Origin: Nguyenibacter vanlangensis
GTDB lineage: Bacteria > Pseudomonadota > Alphaproteobacteria > Acetobacterales > Acetobacteraceae
Direction: 5' to 3'
DNA length: 64,000 bases
Assembly (NCBI RefSeq): GCF_038719015.1
Contig: NZ_CP152276.1
Span: 2,337,501-2,401,500 of the forward strand
Shown: piece by piece, positions 59,920 to 64,000 of the stretch
How the letters are laid out: every line of letters starts with the position of its first letter
How positions within the stretch are numbered: the first letter of the stretch is position 1
Translations under genes and position numbers: made by a program
The notes under the pieces: generated by a model
What the model was told of the DNA's origin: nothing
Seen by the model: the letters and a program-made list of their open reading frames with translations, nothing else
Databases searched by the model: none

Positions 59920-60624
59920 ATGACGTCCGACCACGACACCCCGGCCCGCCCCGCCGGCCTGCCGCCCTACGCCATCGCGCGTCAGGGACGGCGCGCCCGC
60001 TACGACGCGGCGAGCGTGCATGCCATTCTCGACGCCGGACTGGTGGCGCATGTCGGGTTCGTGGCCGACGGCCGGCCGATGGTGATTCCCATGGCCTATG
60101 GCCGCGACGGCGATACGCTGTTCATCCACGGCGCGACCACCACCCGCATCATCCGCGGCGTGGCCGAGGACGTGGCCGAGGACGTGGCCAAGGACGTGCA
60201 GGTCTGCCTGACCGTCACCCTGATCGACGGCATCGTCGCCGCCCGCTCGGCCTTCCACCATTCGGTGAATTACCGCAGCGTGGTGGTCCATGGCGCCGCC
60301 CGCCACGTGACCGACCCGGCCGAACACGACCACGCGCTGCGCGTCATCACCGAACATCTGCTGCCCGGCCGGTGGGACGAGGTCCGGCCGATGCTGGCCA
60401 AGGAACGCAAGGCCACCGGCGTGCTGGCGGTGCGCATCGCCGCGGCCTCGGCCAAGATCCGCACCGGCGGCCCCGTGGATGACGACGCGGACTACGCCCT
60501 GCCGGTCTGGGCCGGCGTGCTGCCCGTCACCACCGCCATCGGCCGGCCCATCGATGACGGCCGCGTCGCCGAAGACACCCCGCCGCCTCCCTCCCTGGCC
60601 GCCGCCCGCCGCAAATTCGCCTGA
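59920..60624 (+). CDS. Pyridoxamine 5'-phosphate oxidase-family flavin protein
   Basis: 234 residues from MTSDHDTPARP with ACAGGAA upstream. The split-barrel FMN-binding fold is seen in AILDAGLVAHVGFVADGRPM, VIPMAYGRDGDTLFIHGATT and SVNYRSVVVHGAARHV. It belongs to the broad PNPOx-like group, not to PdxH itself. A threefold V-A-(E/K)-D repeat interrupts the domain at about residues 84-95. Divergent from a MocR regulator, it may act on a B6 vitamer or another flavin-dependent reduction. Confidence 0.85.
   Translation: MTSDHDTPARPAGLPPYAIARQGRRARYDAASVHAILDAGLVAHVGFVADGRPMVIPMAYGRDGDTLFIHGATTTRIIRGVAEDVAEDVAKDVQVCLTVTLIDGIVAARSAFHHSVNYRSVVVHGAARHVTDPAEHDHALRVITEHLLPGRWDEVRPMLAKERKATGVLAVRIAAASAKIRTGGPVDDDADYALPVWAGVLPVTTAIGRPIDDGRVAEDTPPPPSLAAARRKFA
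60160..60195 (+). repeat. 12-bp tandem repeat, three copies
   Basis: GTGGCCGAGGAC twice and GTGGCCAAGGAC once, in frame, encode Val-Ala-(Glu/Lys)-Asp repeats in the flavin-protein gene. Confidence 0.9.
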
Positions 60625-60694
60625 ACCGCACCCGGAGCAGCTCGCGATCCTGGTCCTGATCCGGCCCTGTCATGCCGGGTCAGGCACCGCGCCC

Positions 60695-60718
60695 CGCCTC
60701 AGTCCGCGCCTCAGTCCG
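60695..60718. repeat. 12-bp duplication across the kdpE stop codon
   Basis: CGCCTCAGTCCG occurs twice head to tail; the second copy carries the stop codon of kdpE (as TCA at 60711-60713), so the duplication copied the end of the gene into the 3' region. Confidence 0.85.
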
Positions 60719-61400
60719 ACACCAGGCGATAGCCGACCCCCGTCTCGGTCACGATATGCGCCGGCCGCTCCGGGTCCTGCTCCAGCTTCTGGCGGATCTG
60801 CCGTATATAGACCCGCAATTGCTGCACATCCCCGCCCGCGCCCCAAAGCTGCCCCAGGATGTGCCGGTGGGTCAGCACCCGCCCGGCATGGTTGACCAGC
60901 AGGCGCAGGATGTCCCATTCGCGCGGCGACAGGTGCACCTCCTCGCCGCCGCGCATGATCCGCCGCCGCACCAGGTCGACGCTCAGATCGCCCGAGGCGA
61001 AAACCGGCGGCGTGCCCTCGCTCTGCAGGGCATGGCGCAGAGCGGTGCGCAGCCGCGCCGCCAGTTCGGCCATGCCGAAGGGCTTGGTGACGTAATCATC
61101 CGCCCCCAGCTCCAGCGCCGCCACCTTGCCCCGCTCGTCGTCGCGCACCGACAGCACCACGATCGGCAGCGTGGATCCCCCATTGCGCAGCAGGCGGATC
61201 ACCTCCAGCCCGTCCCGGTCCGGCAGGCCCATATCCAGCAGCATGACGTCCGGATCGCTGTCCGCCGCCCGCTTCAGTGCGCCGGCGCCGTCCGCCGCCT
61301 CGACCACCCGCCACGACTGGGCGGTCAGGCTGGTTCGCAGCAGGCGGCGGATCGCCGGCTCGTCATCGACGACCAGCACACAGGGGTCGTTCACGCCCAC
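60711..61400 (-). CDS. kdpE: KdpE response regulator
   Basis: 229 residues from a GTG directly after the kdpD stop; GGAGG lies five bases upstream, inside kdpD. The receiver has Asp12/Asp13, phospho-acceptor Asp56 and Lys106 (DDYVTKPFG). The OmpR-type winged helix includes LSPREWDILRLLVNHAGRVL and HILGQLWGAGGDVQQLRVYI, with the C-terminal YIRQIRQKLEQDP. It activates the kdpFABC potassium-pump operon at low K+ or high osmolarity. Length and motifs match KdpE fully. Confidence 0.93.
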   Translation of the reverse strand: MGVNDPCVLVVDDEPAIRRLLRTSLTAQSWRVVEAADGAGALKRAADSDPDVMLLDMGLPDRDGLEVIRLLRNGGSTLPIVVLSVRDDERGKVAALELGADDYVTKPFGMAELAARLRTALRHALQSEGTPPVFASGDLSVDLVRRRIMRGGEEVHLSPREWDILRLLVNHAGRVLTHRHILGQLWGAGGDVQQLRVYIRQIRQKLEQDPERPAHIVTETGVGYRLVSD

Positions 61401-64000
61401 TCAGCCCTCCAGGGTCTCGTTCGCCGCCGATCCTATCGTTTTTTCCCGTACCGCCTCACCCTGTTTCATCTCGGCGGCGGGAAAGCGCATGGTAAAGATC
61501 GCGCCAGAGCGGTCGGTGCGGCTGGCCGCCGCGATCGTCCCCCCCATCGCCTCGACGAACCCGCGCGCGATCGCCAGCCCCAGCCCGGTCCCCGGGCGGG
61601 TCCGATCACCGGCATGAAAGCGGGTGAATTTGTCGAACACGCGCTCGGCATCCTGCACCGCCAGGCCCGGCCCCTCGTCGGTGACGCGCAGCCACAGCCA
61701 TCCCGCCTCGCCCCCGACCGCGATCGCGACCCGCGATCCCGGCGGGGTGTATTTCGCCGCATTATCCAGCAGGTTGAACACCGCCTGTTCCACCAGCACG
61801 TCGTCCAGCATCGCCAGCTTCAGGTCCGGCGCGACCTCCAGCGTCACACTGTGATGCTGCAGGATCGTCGCCGCCCGCGCCAGCGCGCTGCCGGCGATCT
61901 CGCCCAGGTCCGCGGGCACGCGGCGCGGTGCCAGCGCGCCCGCCTCCAGCCGCGTCATGTCCAGCAGGTTGGCAACGAAACGGTTCAGCCGCTCGGCCTC
62001 CTCGCGGATGGTCGCCAGCAATTCGCGCCGCCCCTCGGCGTTCAGCAGCGCGTCATAACTGTCCAGGCTGCTCGCCGCCCCCAGGATCGAGGCCAGCGGC
62101 GTGCGCAGATCGTGGGAAATCGAGGTCAGCAGCGCCGCCCGCAGCTTCTCGGTCTCGGCATTCAGCCGCACCCGGTCCAGGTCGGCCGCCAGGCGGATCC
62201 GCTCGATCGCCAGCGCCGCCTGGTCGTTCAGCGCATCCAGCAGCCGCTGCTGCTCGGGGTCCAGCAGCGGCCCGCTCCGGTCCGTATCCAGCCCGACAAC
62301 CGCGACCGGCCCGTGCGCCGTGCGCAGCGGCACGAACAGCCGCCGCGCCCCCGGCAGATTGTCCGACCCGCGCCCCGCCCGGCGATTATGCTGCCAGCTC
62401 CAGGTGGCCGCCGCCAGGTCGGACGGCGCCAGCGCGTTTTCGGGCGGATAGCCCGCCTTCACGCTGAGCGTGCCGTCGGCCGGCAGCAGGATGACCGCAT
62501 TCATGTCCAGCATGGTCGCGATCTGGTGGCAGGTGGTCCAGAGCAGGTCGTCCATCGCGACGATGCCGGCCAGCTTGCGGCTGAAGCGGTACAGCGCCTC
62601 GGTCACCTCGGCCCGGTGCCGCGCCACCATCGCCTGGTTGCGCACCCGCGCCCCCAGATGGCTGGCAATGATCGCCGTCGCCAGAAAGAAGAACAGCGCG
62701 ACGATATTGTCCGGCGCCGCGATGGTGAAGGTATAGAGCGGCGGCAGGAAGAAGAAATTGAAGCACAGCATCGCCAGCAGCGAGGCATAGAGCGACGGCC
62801 ACAGCCCGTACGCCACCGCAATGCCCAGGATCGCGGTCAGGAAGGTCAGCGAAACGTTGCTGACCGCCAGCCCCTGGCGCAGCAGCACCCCGACCGCCAC
62901 CGACGCGGCAATCGCCCCGGTACTGACGACATAGGGCCCCAAGCGCGGCCGCGCGCGGGATACCGGCGCCTCCCGCGGCGCCCCACGCGCGGCTTCGTCG
63001 GGTGCGGCCTCGCCGACCACATGGATCGGAATCCCGCCCGCCGCCGTCATCAGCCCCCGCGTCACCGACACCCACGCCCAGGGCGCCACCCAATCCGCCC
63101 AGGGCCGGCGCGACGGCCGCCCGGCCACGATCTGCGTCACGTTCCGCTTGCGGGCATAGGCCAGCGTGTCCGCCGCCACGTCCTGGCCGGGAATCGTAAC
63201 GGTCTCGGCCCCCATGGATTGCGCCAGATGCATCAGCCCGGCCATGCGCTGGCGCATGCCGGGACTCATGTCCCGGCTGGTCTCGACATGCAGAACGATC
63301 CACGCGGCATGGAACCGCTCGGCCAGCCGCCGTCCGTAGCGCAGCAACCCAGGCCCGGCATCCTGCAGGGTCAGGCACACCAGCACGCGCTCGCCCGCCG
63401 CCCACGGGCCGACGATCGCGCTCGCCTTCATGTGGTCCAGCAACTGGGCATCGACCCGCTGCGCGGTCTGCCGCAGCGCCAGCTCGCGCAGCGCCGTCAG
63501 ATTCCCCGGCGAGAAATAATGCAGCAGCGCCCGCCCCGCCATGTCCGGGGCATAGACCTTGCCCTCGCGCAGCCGCTGCAACAGGTCGGCGGGCGTCAGG
63601 TCCACCAGTTCGATCTCGTCGGCCCGATCGATCACGTTGTCGGGCACCGTCTCGCGCACCCGCACGCGGGTGATGCTGGCCACCACGTCGTTCAGGCTTT
63701 CCAGATGCTGGATATTGACGGTGGTCAGCACGTCGATGCCCGCCGCCAGCAATTCCTCCACATCCATCCACCGTTTCGGATGGCGGCTGCCCGGCACGTT
63801 GGTATGCGCCAGCTCGTCCACCAGCGCCAGTCCCGGCCGCCGCGCCAGGATCGCGTCCAGGTCCATGTCCTGCATCACCTGGCCGCGATAGGCGACATCA
63901 TGGCGCGGCACGACCTCCAGCCCCTCCAGCAGGGCGGCGGTCTCGGCCCGGCCATGCGTCTCGGCCACCCCCACCACCACATCGACACCCTCGCGCCGGT
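61401..64000 (-). CDS. kdpD: KdpD sensor kinase, N-terminus beyond the window
   Basis: At least 866 residues; the frame runs off the right edge, so the KdpD Walker A and true start are missing. Visible parts: KdpD domain (VVVGVAETHGR, LVDELAHTNVPGSRHPKRW, DVEELLAAGIDVLTTVNIQH), a UspA-like domain (RVLVCLTLQDAGPGLLRYGR), four membrane helices (AIAASVAVGVLLRQGLAVSN on), a GAF domain, the H-box SISHDLRTPLASILGAASSL, and ATPase boxes NLLDNAAKY, DEGPGL and GTGLGLAIARG. It senses K+ status and phosphorylates KdpE. kdpFABC probably lies to the right. Confidence 0.93.
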   Translation of the reverse strand, partial: RREGVDVVVGVAETHGRAETAALLEGLEVVPRHDVAYRGQVMQDMDLDAILARRPGLALVDELAHTNVPGSRHPKRWMDVEELLAAGIDVLTTVNIQHLESLNDVVASITRVRVRETVPDNVIDRADEIELVDLTPADLLQRLREGKVYAPDMAGRALLHYFSPGNLTALRELALRQTAQRVDAQLLDHMKASAIVGPWAAGERVLVCLTLQDAGPGLLRYGRRLAERFHAAWIVLHVETSRDMSPGMRQRMAGLMHLAQSMGAETVTIPGQDVAADTLAYARKRNVTQIVAGRPSRRPWADWVAPWAWVSVTRGLMTAAGGIPIHVVGEAAPDEAARGAPREAPVSRARPRLGPYVVSTGAIAASVAVGVLLRQGLAVSNVSLTFLTAILGIAVAYGLWPSLYASLLAMLCFNFFFLPPLYTFTIAAPDNIVALFFFLATAIIASHLGARVRNQAMVARHRAEVTEALYRFSRKLAGIVAMDDLLWTTCHQIATMLDMNAVILLPADGTLSVKAGYPPENALAPSDLAAATWSWQHNRRAGRGSDNLPGARRLFVPLRTAHGPVAVVGLDTDRSGPLLDPEQQRLLDALNDQAALAIERIRLAADLDRVRLNAETEKLRAALLTSISHDLRTPLASILGAASSLDSYDALLNAEGRRELLATIREEAERLNRFVANLLDMTRLEAGALAPRRVPADLGEIAGSALARAATILQHHSVTLEVAPDLKLAMLDDVLVEQAVFNLLDNAAKYTPPGSRVAIAVGGEAGWLWLRVTDEGPGLAVQDAERVFDKFTRFHAGDRTRPGTGLGLAIARGFVEAMGGTIAAASRTDRSGAIFTMRFPAAEMKQGEAVREKTIGSAANETLEG

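Overview
The window is GC-rich, densely packed DNA from an alphaproteobacterium. An acetic acid bacterium (Acetobacteraceae, for example the Gluconacetobacter group) fits best; that is an inference from overall gene content, an IS1031-like (IS5 group) transposase remnant, a large TonB receptor, a DUF3309 miniprotein and the kdp genes. No rRNA, tRNA or CRISPR array was seen.

Layout. (1) 1-293: end of a NodT-type outer-membrane efflux protein. (2) 451-11800: a self-contained efflux cassette. A sensor kinase and an NtrC-like regulator are transcribed leftward. Divergently, a periplasmic adaptor, a MacB/LolD-type ATPase, two paralogous double-FtsX permeases and a TolC-like channel run rightward. 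(3) 11816-23245: host accessory genes: a decayed IS5-type transposase, a VOC protein, a TonB-dependent receptor, an intact IS1595/ISXO2-type element with an 8-bp target duplication, a penicillin-acylase-family hydrolase, a DUF3667 protein, an MFS exporter and a PhyH-like oxygenase. (4) 23383-47167: a leftward podovirus-type (P22-like) virion assembly and lysis cluster running from terS to lysis genes, with no integrase, replication or excision gene in it. Its head-to-tail adaptor is internally triplicated, its gp10-like tail protein carries an insert of about 730 residues, and it encodes a GroES-like protein and a GNAT enzyme. (5) 47234-51908: an MHYT-PAS-GGDEF-EAL c-di-GMP protein, then a divergent regulator pair (HTH/zinc-ribbon protein and S24 repressor-like protein). 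The pair is separated by face-to-face promoters overlapped by four AATTtCCTATT-type sites, and both genes look leaderless. This may be the immunity region of the phage or a host locus. (6) 52017-60624: host genes: a small lipoprotein, arfB, a nucleotidyltransferase-acyltransferase fusion, a DUF1800/DUF1501 pair, a DUF3309 protein, and a MocR regulator divergent from a pyridoxamine-oxidase-like protein. (7) 60711-64000: kdpE and the 3' part of kdpD, leftward.

The most unusual material is the phage-derived cluster and the regulatory node to its right. Short perfect tandem duplications of 12-19 bp recur across the whole window, inside genes (always in multiples of three) and between them.
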